57,124 nt of DNA from Prorocentrum cordatum (lineage: Eukaryota; Sar; Dinophyceae; Prorocentrales; Prorocentraceae), in assembly GCA_963575745.1 (NCBI GenBank), contig CAUYUJ010003654.1, forward strand, positions 20,001-77,124, in the 5' to 3' direction. Shown one piece after another: positions 34,001-46,000 of the stretch; positions within the stretch are counted from its first letter, which is position 1, and the number at the start of each line of letters is the position of its first letter. The notes beneath the pieces were generated by a model that made no database searches, had not been told where the DNA came from, and saw only the letters and a list, made by a program, of their open reading frames with translations. Position numbers and translations under genes: made by a program.

Positions 34001-37000
34001 TTCTCCGCCTCCTCCTCCTCCTGCCTTCAGCTCTTGCGGTAGGTGTGGATGCTGGTCGCTTTTCGCTTCCGGCCCTCGGCATGGTTTCGAGCAGCGTTGA
34101 TCGCGGCAGCCGGCTCGGCGAGCACGCTGCCCCTTTTCCCTCTCTTTGCACGGTCTCGCCAGCCAGGTTTGGTATGGTGGAGTCCCCTTCCCATCAGCTG
34201 GGATGCTGGCAGTTCTCATCATCGAGTGTTCTTCCATGGGCAAAAGAAGGTGTGGATGCTGGTCGCAGAGAACTATGCTGGTGGAGACCCTACCAAGAAA
34301 CACCCTGCTTGCCTCCAGGGTGCCCTGAGTTTCTTGGGTTTCGAAGGCTTTTGCCATGGAAAGCTCGACGCTCCCACACCAAAAATCGATGGGCGCCCTG
34401 GGGTCTCAGGGTTTGGGTTTCTTGTGGAAGGTTTCTTGTGCCCTCTCTTTGCACGGTCTCGTCAGCCAGGTTTGGTATGGTGGAGTCCCTTTCCCATCAG
34501 TTGGGATGCTGGCAGTTCTCATCATCGAGTGTTCTTCCATGGGAAAAAGGTGCCATGGAAAGCCCGACGCTCCCACGCTCAAAATCAAGGGGCGTCCTGG
34601 GGTCTCAGGGTTTGGGTTTCTTGTGGAAGGTTTCTTGTGGACTGCCCTCCGCTGTGCCCATGACTGTTGGACAGAAGGCTCCTTCAGCTCTTGCGGCAGG
34701 TGTGGATGCTGGTCGTTTTTCGCTTCTGGCCCTCGGCCTGGTTTCAAGCAGCGTTGATCGTGGCAGCCGGCTTGGTGAGCACGCTGCCCGCTTGCCCTCT
34801 CTTTGAACGGTTTCGCCAGCCAGGTTTGGTATGGTGGAGTCCCCTTCCCATCAGTTGGGATGCTGGCAGTTCTCATCATCGAGTGTTCTTCCATGGGAAA
34901 AAGGTGCCATGGAAAGCCCGACGCTCCCACGCTCAAAATCAAGGGGCGTCCTGGGGTCTCAGGGTTTGGGTTTCTTGTGGAAGGTTTCTTGTGGACTGCC
35001 ATCCGCTGTGACCATGACTGTTGGACAGAAGGCTCCTTCAGCTCTTGCGGCAGGTGTGGATGCTGGTCGTTTTTCGCTTCTGGCCCTCGGCCTGATTTCA
35101 AGCAGCGTTGATCGTGGCAGCCGGCTTGGCGAGGTCGCTGCCCACTTGCCCTCTCCTTGCACGGTCTCGCCAGCCAGATTTGGTATGGTGGAGTCCCCTT
35201 CCCATCAGTTGGGATGCTGGCAGTTCTCATCATCGAGTGTTCTTCCATGGGAAAAAGGTGCCATGGAAAGCCCGACGCTCCCACGCTCAAAATCAAGGGG
35301 CGTCCTGGGGTCTCAGGGTTTGGGTTTCTTGTGGAAGGTTTCTTGTGGACTGCCCTCCGCTGTGCCCATGACTGTTGGACAGAAGGCTCCTTCAGCTCTT
35401 GTGGCAGGTGTGGATGCTGGTCGTTTTTCGCTTCTGGCCCTCGGCCTGGTTTCAAGCAGGCCGACGTGCAAGCCGCTTGTGACCCGCTCGACCTCGTTAA
35501 CGTGGAAATGCCCTTCTTGTGGAAGGTTTCTTGTGGACTGCCCTCCGCTGTGCCCATGACTGTTGGACAGAAGGCTCCTTCAGCTCTTGTGGCAGGTGTG
35601 GATGCTGGTCGTTTTTCGCTTCTGGCCCTCGGCCTGGTTTCAAGCAGCGTTGATCGTGGCAGCCGGCTTGGTGAGCACGCTGCCGACTTTCCCTCTCCTT
35701 GCACGGTCTCGCCAGCCAGGTTTGGTATGGTGGATTTCCCTTCCCATCAGTTGGGATGCTGGCAGTTCTCATCATCCGAGTGTACTTCCATGGGAAAAAG
35801 GTGCGCTGGAAAGCCCGACCGCCCACGCTCAAATCAAGGGCGTCCTGTGTCTCAGGTTTGGGTTTCTGTGGAAGGTTTCTTGTGGACTGCCCTCCGCTGT
35901 GCCCATGACTGTTGGACAGAAGGCTCCTTCAGCTCTTGCGGCAGGTGTGGATGCTGGTCGTTTTTCGCTTCTGGCCCTCGGCCTGGTTTCAAGCAGCGTT
36001 GATCGTGGCAGCCGGCTTGGTGAGCACGCTGCCCACTTGCCCTCTCCTTGCACGGTCTCGCCAGCCAGGTTTGGTATGGTGGAGTCCCCTTCCCATTAGT
36101 TGGGATGCTGGCAGTTCTCATCATCGAGTGTTCTTCCATGGGAAACAGGTGCCATGGAAAGCCCGACGCTCCCACGCTCAAAATCAAGGGGCGTCTTGGG
36201 GTCTCAGGGTTTGGGTTTCTTGTGGAAGGTTTCTTGTGGACTGCCATCCGCTGTGCCCATGACTGTTGGACAGAAGGCTCCTTCAGCTCTTGCGGCAGGT
36301 GTGGATGCTGGTCGTTTTTCGCTTCTGGCCCTCGGCCTGGTTTCAAGCAGCGTTGATCGTGGCAGCCGGCTTGGTGAGCACGCTGCCCACTTGCCCTCTC
36401 CTTGCACGGTCTAGCCAGCCAGGTTTGGTATGGTGGAGTCCCCTTCCCATCAGTTGGGATGCTGGCAGTTCTCATCATCGAGTGTTCTTCCATGGGAAAA
36501 GGGTGCCATGGAAAGCCCGACGCTCCCACGCTCAAAATCAAGGGGCGTCCTGGGGTCTCAGGGTTTGGGTTTCTTGTGGAAGTTTTCTTGTGGACTGCCA
36601 TCCGCTGTGCCCATGACTGTTGGACAGAAGGCTCTTCCAGCTGCTGCGGCGGGCGCGGATGCTGGTCGCAGAGAGCTCCGAGGCTCCTCCTCGAGCCGCG
36701 CGGTGCCGAGGCCAGAGGCGCGACGCACTCGACCAGTGACCCGCGCGAGGGGCTGCACGGGGCTCAAACGAGGCCTTCCCCGCTAAGAACAAGTCGATTG
36801 CCCAATGCATAGGTTGCCCTATGCATAGGTTTCGGGGGTGCATGTGCAGCGAAGTTGCTGACAGCCCGTCCGTGCAGGAGACCCATCACCTCGGGCACCA
36901 AACCTGTGAGGGGACTTCTACCCTTGAGCTCGCTCGCCATCCCTACTGTAACCTTCAGTCGGGCGTGTCTTTCTACAGGAGGAATATTCCACCACAGTCA

Positions 37001-40000
37001 AAACATAGTCTGGGGACGATTTGTTTTCACGTTTTTGGACTGCTTTCGAATGTTCTTGCACTATTTTAAACTTTTCGCCCAGAATCCGCCTATAAGAGGA
37101 CATGCCGACCTAACCTTCAGAAGCTGTGCAAGCAGTGGGGTCATCACCCGGACGGCGAGATTGAATCATAGTCTCTTGGATGTTTAGCCTATGTCTAAAG
37201 CCCTTCGGATGTTTGGCCTGTAGACGCGCACAGCACAACGAAAAACATCTCCCCTCGTCTTCCTATTCCTCCTCCTTCTCCTCCTCCTCCTCCTGATGCT
37301 TCCCATGCGTTGTTCCACATGCAGACAAGGCCTACAGGGCCGTCCTCAAAGACACGGCCAGCGCCCCCGAGCAGAACGACGCCGGAGGTCGCCGGGAGCT
37401 CTTGGAGTACGACCAGGCGGGCTTCGTGGCCGAAGGTGACGGCAGGCGGATGTCGAGGGTGACGCTGAACCCGAGGAGTCGGATACGCTCGAAGAACAAG
37501 AAGCGGCATGGACGTGATTTCTCGGAGCTCCGAGACATGATGTTCATGGGGCGCAAGAGTGACCCTTGCATTTGCATTTTCTTCGCACCAGGCGTTTTCG
37601 CCCAGGTTGGCCGTCACAGATCGATCCGGCTCAAAGAGTGCAGCAGGAAGATGGGGTCTAGGGCTCCGGTCGTGATTTACGACGATGTTTCAAATTTGTC
37701 GCGACGTCGGATCTCAGGGATTGTCGGTTGCACGTAGGAGTGACCCTTCGCAAGAGTGACCTTGGGTGCCAGGCCCACAGCTCTAGGCCTCCTTGATGGG
37801 GTCCGAGTAGATGGAGTCGGAGGATTGCGCCGCATCGGCGATGCGGCTCGATGTGGAGCCCGATGTTCTCCACGCCGGCGTCGCCGATTCACCGCCGACG
37901 TCGCCGATGCCTCGTCGATGTCTCGACGATGCATCGGCGATGCATCGGCGGTGCGGCGCAATCCTCCAGCCCCATCTGGTCGGACCCCATCTGGCTGGCC
38001 TCGAAGGAAGAGCATGCTGGTCAGCGACAAGAAGCTAACCGGAGCCAGCAACGGCAGCCACGGCTTTGTCGTCGACGGCATGCTGCGCAAGGTCGGCTCC
38101 CCGTCCTACCCGGCCTACCCGGATATTCGGCTGGCGAAGCGCACGGGCGAGAGCTCCCTCCTGGGGTGGGGCATCGAGACGGTGGCGAGGAGTCTCAACA
38201 ACGCCGTGGCCGACGCGGCCGTCGCGCGCGCCGCGGAGAAGCTCGGCCACGCCGAGCACGCGCAGAGGATGTCCGAGCGAGCCAGGAGGGCGAGCAGGGC
38301 GCTGTTCAACGACAGCTCGAAGTTCTTCCAGCCGAGGGGCTCTCGGCGTCCGCCGGGCACGCGATCGGCCATCACGGATCCCAGCGGTCGGGGGACCCCA
38401 GGATCGCCGATCGCATGATCGGTTCGGTCTGATCACGCGATCGTCCGAGCTTGAACGCATGATCGATCCGTGATCGGCGAGGTGGCAATCGTGATCAGGA
38501 GGAGGAGGAGGAGGAGGAGGAGGAGGAGGAGGAGGAGGAGGAATGAGGAGAGGAGGGGAGGAGGAGGCAGGAGGAGAGGAGGAGAGGGAGGAGGAGGAGA
38601 GAGGGAGGAGGAGGAGGAGGAGGAGGAGGAGGAGGAGGAGGAGGAGGAGGGGGAGGAGGAGGAGGAGGAGGAGGAGGAGGAGGAGGAGGAGGATGGAGGA
38701 GGATGGAGGAGGCAGGGGGGCACGGGAGGCCCGCTGGCGCTGCGATCGGATCACGGGATCGGGCGGCGCGAGCGGCCGAGCGGTCAGCCGGACACTGAGG
38801 AGGGACTCGAGTGGAGAGTTCATCGACGGCTTTGAGCCGCTGGCCTGGCGCCGCGGCTTCACCGAGGGGAGCGCCTACCACTACCGGTACTACATGCCAC
38901 ACGACGTGGAGCTGCTGCAGGAGCTCTTCGGTGGGGAGTTGTGCAGCGCCATCAGGGAGGACCTCGAGCACACGGGCCCGCCCGCTTTCTACAACGGTGG
39001 CTACGGCTACGACATCCACGAGATGCGCGAGCACGAGGCGGTGCAGAAGGATTTCCGCATGTCCTCCGCCTCCTCCTCCTCCTCCTCCTCCTCCGAAAAT
39101 ATGTTTATTCCTCCTCCTCCTCCTCCTCCTCCTCCCCAAGCCCTCCTCTTCCCCATCTTCCTCCGCTTCCTCCCCAAATCCTCTTCATCCAAGACTCATC
39201 TTCCTCCTCCGAGATTCCTCTTGCTTCTCCACCGAAAACCTCCTCATCCGATAAGCAGGTTCTTCCACCAAAATGTTATCCTCCTATCTGTTTGTTTCTT
39301 TGAGAAGGACTTCGGCATGTACAACCACTGCAACCAGCCGTCGCACGAGGTGCTCTGGGTCGCGAAGAAGGCAGGGTGCGACGAGCTGGCAGACAAGTAC
39401 TTGCGCCGCGTGATGGACAAGCTGTACACCACGGAGGGCTGGTGCGGAGACGAGGACAACGGCGAGATGGGCGCGTGGTACGTACTGTCAAAACCATTTT
39501 TTCGTGGTTTTCTTTGTAGCGATTCGGGTCATGATTCGGGTCTTCGCCGGCCGTTCGGGACGATCCGGGCACCCCAGGAACGCCCTCGGCGAGGCGCAGC
39601 CGCTGGAAGGCATCCCGAGGCTGGCCGACGAAAACGTCCAGACACCTCCGCCCCCCCGAGCCTGCTCCGAAAGGTACTCGGACGGGCTTGGGACGAGGAT
39701 GATCCTTTCCAGAGCTTTCCGGAACGCTCGCAGAGCGTTCTGGAACGCCCCGAGAAGGCCGCGGCGCCCGGCACATCCTCCAGAGCCGCCGGATCTCAGA
39801 GCTTCTCGATTTGTCTTCGTCCTGGCTTCGTCTTGAGGTACGTGCTGTCTCGGGTGTTGCCAGAAGTGCTCCTGGCCCAGGGTGCCCCCAGGATCTCCAC
39901 GGAGGCTCCCGCGGCCTCCAGAGCACCCCTCACGAGGCCCAGAGGGCCCCAGGGTCAAGTCGGGCAAGTCCCTCTACAGGAGGAATATTCCAAAATAGTC

Positions 40001-43000
40001 CGAAAATAGTCGGGGGACGATTCTAACAATTTTTTAAGAACTGTTCTTGAGCATTTTTTGACTAGTTGTAATGTTTCGTCCAACCTTCGCCTGTAGGGGA
40101 ACATGCCCAGCCTAACCCTAGGGGCCCCAGGATGGAGCGACAAGCCCTCCTCCTCCTCCCCCTCCTCCTCCTCCTCATCCTCCTCCTCCTCCTCCTCCTC
40201 GTCCTCCTCCTCCTCCCCCTCCTCCTCCTCCTCCTCCCCCTCCCCCTCCCCCTCCTCGTCCCCCTGCGAGAAGCTGGGGGCACCTCGTGCCAGGGGCACC
40301 TTGGGCAGCCCCCGGCCGTCGGCCCTCGGCATCTACTCGCTGGAGGGCGCCAAGGACGAGCTGGTCCTCGGGAGCCCCGCCGTGGCCTTCGCCTCCCTGC
40401 GCCTGCCGGGGGACCGCGGGCACCTCACGGTCGTGGCCAAGAACCAGGCAGGGCCCGTCCCGATCCGATTCGATGTCGATTCTCCCCCTCCTCCGCTCCC
40501 CCCCCCCTCCTCCTTCCTCCTCCTCCTCATCCTCCTCCTCCCCTCCTCCTCGCGTCCTCCTCCTCCTCCTCCTCCTCCTCCTCCTCCTCCTCCTCCTCCT
40601 CCTCCTGCGGCGGTGGCCCCGGGGCTCCCGAGTCCGCGGGGAGCCCCGGGGCCTTTCGGCGAGCGCGGCACGCGCGGCCGCCGCGCCCCGCCGCGCGCCG
40701 CCGCGAGCCGCCGCAGCTGCCGCCCGCCGCCGGGCGAGGCGTCTGCGCCGCCAGGCGCCGTCGCGGCCGCCGCCGCCGCGCGGTCGACGCCGTGCCGCCG
40801 CCGCGCGCCGCCGCCGGCGCGCCGCCGCGAGTCGCCGCCGCAGGGCGCCGTGCCGCGCGGCGCCGGGCGCCGCCGCGGGCCGCGGGCCAGGTGGTTGTGA
40901 CGTAGGAGGTCTGAATCCTCCTCCACCTGGCCCAATGCGCGCCCGCGGCGGCCACGCCGCAGCGTCCGCGGCGTGGGGTGCAGCTCCAGCAGCTGCGGCG
41001 GCGCCAGGGGGCCGGGCCGCGGGTCGCGCCCGGTCAGCGGTCAGCAGCCAGGGCAGGCGCGCTTACGCGCGCCGCGCACGCCGCGCTGGCGGTGCGCCGG
41101 GGTTCGCGGCAGGCGTCCGCCGCGCCGCGCCGCCCCGCGGCAGCACGGCAGTCCGCCAGGCTTCGGCGTTGCCCCGCTGCAGCGAAGCAGAGAGGCTTTG
41201 CCGCGCGGCCGCGAGGACTTGTGGGTCCCTGGCAGACCAAGTGCGCAGCAGGGCCTGCGCCTCCTTCCCAGGCCGGCCGAGCGTCTCGAGTGCGAAGGCG
41301 AGGAGCGCGGGCCCTGGGTAGCGCCGGTGCTTGCGCTCTTCGGCCGCTGCGGCCGCGGCGCCGTCCCTGGTCGCGCGGCTGCGGCCCGCGCCCGTGCCAG
41401 CTCCGAGCGCAGCGTCGGTGACCGTGACGTCGACGTACTGCCGCCCAGCGACAGGGTCAACGTAGGTCACGTCCAAGCGCGCGGCTTCCACGCTGCCGTC
41501 CGGGCGGGCGCGGTCCCAGGCTGGCACGGCCTGCTCGGTGTCCACGCCCGCGGCGCCCTGCTCAGCCAGCCAGCTGGCCAGCCAGTCGCGCACGCCGTCG
41601 TGCTTCTCGATGGCCAGGCCGCCCGCGGGGCAGCCTGCCGCGTGGCCGGGGTCCGCGCGCAGGTCGCAGCCGCAGACCGTGCCGTCGCTCCTCCGCCGCA
41701 GGCAGGTGGGGCTGGCTCCCTCGGGCAGTGGCAAGCGCAGCCGGAGGGCGAGCGCTGGTTGCAGGTGCTCGTCAGCCAGGAGGTGGTCTTGCCGCGTCGG
41801 GGGCAAGAGGAAGGCGCCCGCGCCTTTGCCGCCCGCGGAGCGGAGGCTGGCGGCTTCGCTCGCCGGCAAGGAGGCCAGCAGGCGGGCGCGTCGCTGCTGC
41901 TGCGCCGGCTGAGTCAAACGCTTCTGCGCCTTCTCCCGGCGCTCGGCTGCGGCGTAGACCCAGGCAGTGGCGCTCGTCCCAGCCAGCCGCCCCGCTTGCT
42001 CGGCCGTCGCCCACGTCTGAGGGCAGGCGGCGGTGAAGGCCTGGAGGCTGGGCTCGCCGAGCTCGCGGCGCACCTCCGCCAAGCACGCCTGCCAGGAGCC
42101 CACGAACGCGGGCAGACGTCGCTCCTCCAAGCTGTGCTGGCCAAGCCCGCTGCCCGCCAAGGGCAGGAAGGCCACCTCGCGCGCAGTCGCGGTGAGCGGC
42201 TGCCCAGGCGCAGTCGCGGTGAGCGCTGCCCCAGGCGGCTTCCTCCTCCTCCTCCTACTCCTCCTCCTCCTCCCCCTTCTCATCCTCCTCCTCTTCCTCC
42301 TCCTCCTCCTCTTCCTCCTCCTCTCCCCCCGCTTCCTCCCCCTTCTCCTCCTCCTCTTCCTCCTCCACCTCCTCTTCCTCCTCCTCTTGTCCCTCCTCCT
42401 TTTCACGTCAGACCGACATTCGGTGCGAGCCTGTTGCGTTTGTGCCCCTCCTCCTCCTCCTCCTTCTCCTCTTCCTCCTCTTCCTCCTCTTCTTCCTCCT
42501 CCTTCTCTTCCCCCTCCCCCTCCCCCTCTTCTTTCTGCTTTCTCCTCCTCCTCCTCCTCCTCCGCCTCCTCCTCCTTCTTCTTCTTCCCACAGCCCTGAG
42601 GACCAACGTCTGAGGTGCCCACACATGCATACGTCAGCGGTGAGAGAGGCGGCAAGTATAGCGGGGGACGAGGAGAGCAGCAATGGCCAGCATCAGCCCG
42701 ACTCGCAATACATATCGAGCGGGGCGTATAGATGGGCAACTGACGCCTCTAGCCATGCATCCCCAGGAGGCGTGGGGGCACAGCGTTGTGAGGCTGCCTG
42801 CGTGTTAACGGCAGCTACGTAGAACTCTACCTGGCTGCTGTCAGGAGGGGCCAGGATCGGCACGGCATTCATGCACAGGCACTGACGGTCCCCAATGGGC
42901 ACACAGCTCGACGTGATTGTCGGAGACGTTGCCTGCAGGGAGCACAGGAACCTGACCTCGGGGACCTTCCAAATACAGGGCAAACTGGCTTGCGGAGCAG

Positions 43001-46000
43001 GTGAGTTTAAAATGAGCAAGGTCGCCAGGCCCGAGGACGCCGCACACAGCGCCAGCGTCAGTGCTGCCCGAAGGCACGCATTGTCGAGCTCCAGCTGCCT
43101 CCACTCCGAGGGCGACCTGGCAGAAACCCCCCATGGCTCATCGCAGCTCCTTAAAGGCCTGCTTTCTCCACCCTTGGCTTTGCAGCGGGGTGCAGGGTCC
43201 CACGAGGAAAGAAGAAAGTCAGCCAAAAGACCAACAACACGCCCAGCTATAATAAGATCAGTAATGAACAACAGCTCCTTGTGAAATCCCTTGACGGAAT
43301 TCTGGAAAAGCTCGAGGATATTTAGTGACAGAACAAAAACATTCATGCCCGCCATGGCACCGGACTTCTCCGCTCTATCCTGGATGTCGCCTTGACTCCT
43401 GGGAGCTGCACGGAGAATCATAATGTACTTGGTGCCAGGGGCCGCGGGCAGGTGGGCCGCCGCCCGAGTGGGTATCTCTTCCTGGATACACACGGGTTGG
43501 CAAGATATTCTCGGCATGCTAGTGGGGGGGGGCCCTTGGAGGCAGCCGCCCCCCTCAGCCTAGGGCCTGTCGTGAGGACAGGCGGCAGCTGCGCTGACTC
43601 CGCATAGTGGCCTTTCTCACGGAGCGTGCGTGCTAGCTCCGCGTCCTCCGCCTTAGCCATCATCACCTGTTCGGGGCCCAGCGGGGGGATGACGGCCATA
43701 AGGTCCGCCAAGCACTTCGAAGAGCCATGCCGAACGTGTTTGAGCAATCTGAGGTGCGTGTGGAAGTTGAGACCGCATGCCATGCACACTGTGCCTGAAG
43801 CGTAGCTGGGGACGGGGTCTAGGTGGGGTGGCACTTCGAGCGATGGGAGGCCCATGCGCCCTTGGTGGCCAACACCGCCCCACAATCCAGGCAGGGATAC
43901 AAGGCAAGAGCCGACGGCGGACGCAGAAACGACGGGAGCGCAAGACCCTTGGCGATGCAACACCTCCGCCACCCGTCCTGGAATTCTTCATGACGCTGAT
44001 CGTCTAAAAATTTGGCCCTAGCAGCCGATTCCGCTTGCTTGCAGATACGCTTCCAAAACTTGTTGCTGCTTGACCTCAGGAGCCGCAACCACCACGCAGG
44101 GGGTCCTGACTGCAAGAATTCTCTGGCTAGATTCACATGTCTGCTGAGCCACAACAGGTCATCGCAACGCAATGCGGACCATGATTCGGGCGCTGGAGCT
44201 AACTCGTCGAGGATCGCCAGCAGACAAGCAGGCGCCGATTTGGGAAGCCTGGGGAGAAATCGCAGCCGCCTGAGCCTCAACACCAGCTCAACGGGCATGA
44301 GCTCACACGGAACAAAGACACGGTAGTCTGCAGCAGCCTTGCCTGAACTAGAGTCGTAGCTGAGACCGGCCGCCAATCTAAACGGGCTCAAATAGTTATG
44401 CGCCAGGGTCGCCATCTGTTCGACGTTTAACTTGTGCCACGTGAGGGCATTGAACAGAAGGTGCGACGTGCATAAAGAAGTAGCATAAATTAACCTGGCT
44501 CTTAAATTGATTTGCTTTCTGGGAAAAAACCGTGCGCCTCAGCGCCCCGAGAGGACGTCGCTGCTGGTGGCATCGGTGCGCCAGCTCGGTTCCCAGAGAA
44601 ATTTGGTGGTCCTGATAACTTCCCAAGTGCTTGTAGGTTCTAGTGAGGCACAGGGGGGCGCCCATGGAAGGGGCGAGAAGACCAGTGGCGGCCAAGGCCG
44701 CACACCCCCCTCGTGCCTTCCTGGAGCCTGTGCCGCTGAAGAAGGCCATGAGCTCCGTCTTGCCCGCCTTCCAGTTCATGGTGAGACCCCTAGACTTGGT
44801 TTCTTCGTACATAATCGTGACGAGGGCGATGGCCGCCTCCTTCCAGAGCCTAGCGTCTAACAGCTCGATGCCGTTGACGAGGTCATCCATGAAGGCAGGA
44901 TCCCATACATCTTCCTCTACATGTTCGTGCTCGCGACCTCTGAAAATCCTCTGAGACGGGTCCACATCCATAGTCTTCTGAAGGTACCCCAGAGCACCTA
45001 ATCTACTGTTGACCGCGATTATGATTGGGTCGAAGGCTATGATGAACAGGAGGTCTGCTAGTGGCATGCCTGGCTTCGTACCTAGGCGGGGGGAGACAAC
45101 CCTGGTGCCCCCCCGTACTTGGAACCAGTTGCATTCCATCACGTCAGCCACTGCTTCCAGGAGGTGCTTATTCGCAAGTCCGTCCAGAGCGCCAGGCTTG
45201 GCGACTAGGGCATGGCATAGTGGCTCTAGACAACTTGGCATCTCCAAGTCCGCCAACGTGTTTTGAATGTCCTCGCTGTTCTGGGCCATTCTGGCAACGA
45301 GCCCTCGGGTGACCGAGTAGAATGCCGCCTTTAGATCAGTGTACAACGACGGGTATGTTCACTTCCTAGCCTTGGCTGCCATCATGGCCGACCGAGGATG
45401 CAAGGATGCAATGTCAGTGCCACGCTGAGGGAGAGCTCCCTGCTGGACCACCGACAGCATGTGCATCGATGCATCTAACTCTTTGCTTCTGAGGAAGGCA
45501 TGGTGCAACTTCGCCGTGTGACATCCTAGAAGGATGCCTCTGTAGTGTTCCAGGGGTTCGGGGGGCCCAGATTTGTGTAGATCGCATTGCCAGCCTCCTT
45601 TGAACAGCAGGGGCTCCCTGGACGCCATGTCTACCTTCACGAACAACGGCAATAGGATCTGCGTGCATTCATGTGGAGCGACCTGGAAAAGATCGTTGCT
45701 GAGTCTGTCAGGCCCAGCTCCTCTTCTCTTGGCTGCCTTCATGATGTCGTGCTTGAGCCTGCGAAAGGGGGTGATCATGTCCAACTCCCTGGGGTATACA
45801 TTACCACTATCGGGGAGGGCGTTGTATCTTTCCACCAGATCTTCCCAGCTGAGTGTCTGCCCATTCTCAACAACAGCAAAATAGTCAGTGAGGGCCTCCG
45901 AGAGATCCCCAGATGTGGCCAAGACCTCGCCCTGAGGACCCCGTCGGATTCTCAGCCCCTCGACCGGAAACCTGGAACGCTTTCCCCCAAACCTTTGCAG

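Larger units (their letters stand above)
31550..37329. other. GH92 intron 8
   Basis: 5.8 kb. Contains family F copies 2 and 3, an RNase H fossil, a 600-bp CCT tract and the 354-bp satellite. Flanked by a 22-bp direct repeat with two mismatches (CAAGGCC-ACAGGGCC-TCCTC). Confidence 0.8.

Noticed and set aside
34043-36601. Series of about 100- to 430-codon frames on both strands
   Set aside because: Period of 354 bp is divisible by three, so frames stay open by repetition; no codon-bias or family signal.
34026-36660. Tandem array considered as CRISPR-like
   Set aside because: Units are long, contiguous and without spacers; eukaryotic context.
40527-41063. Arg/Ala/Gly-rich frames on both strands
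   Set aside because: GCC/CGC-rich low-complexity DNA; no motif on either strand.
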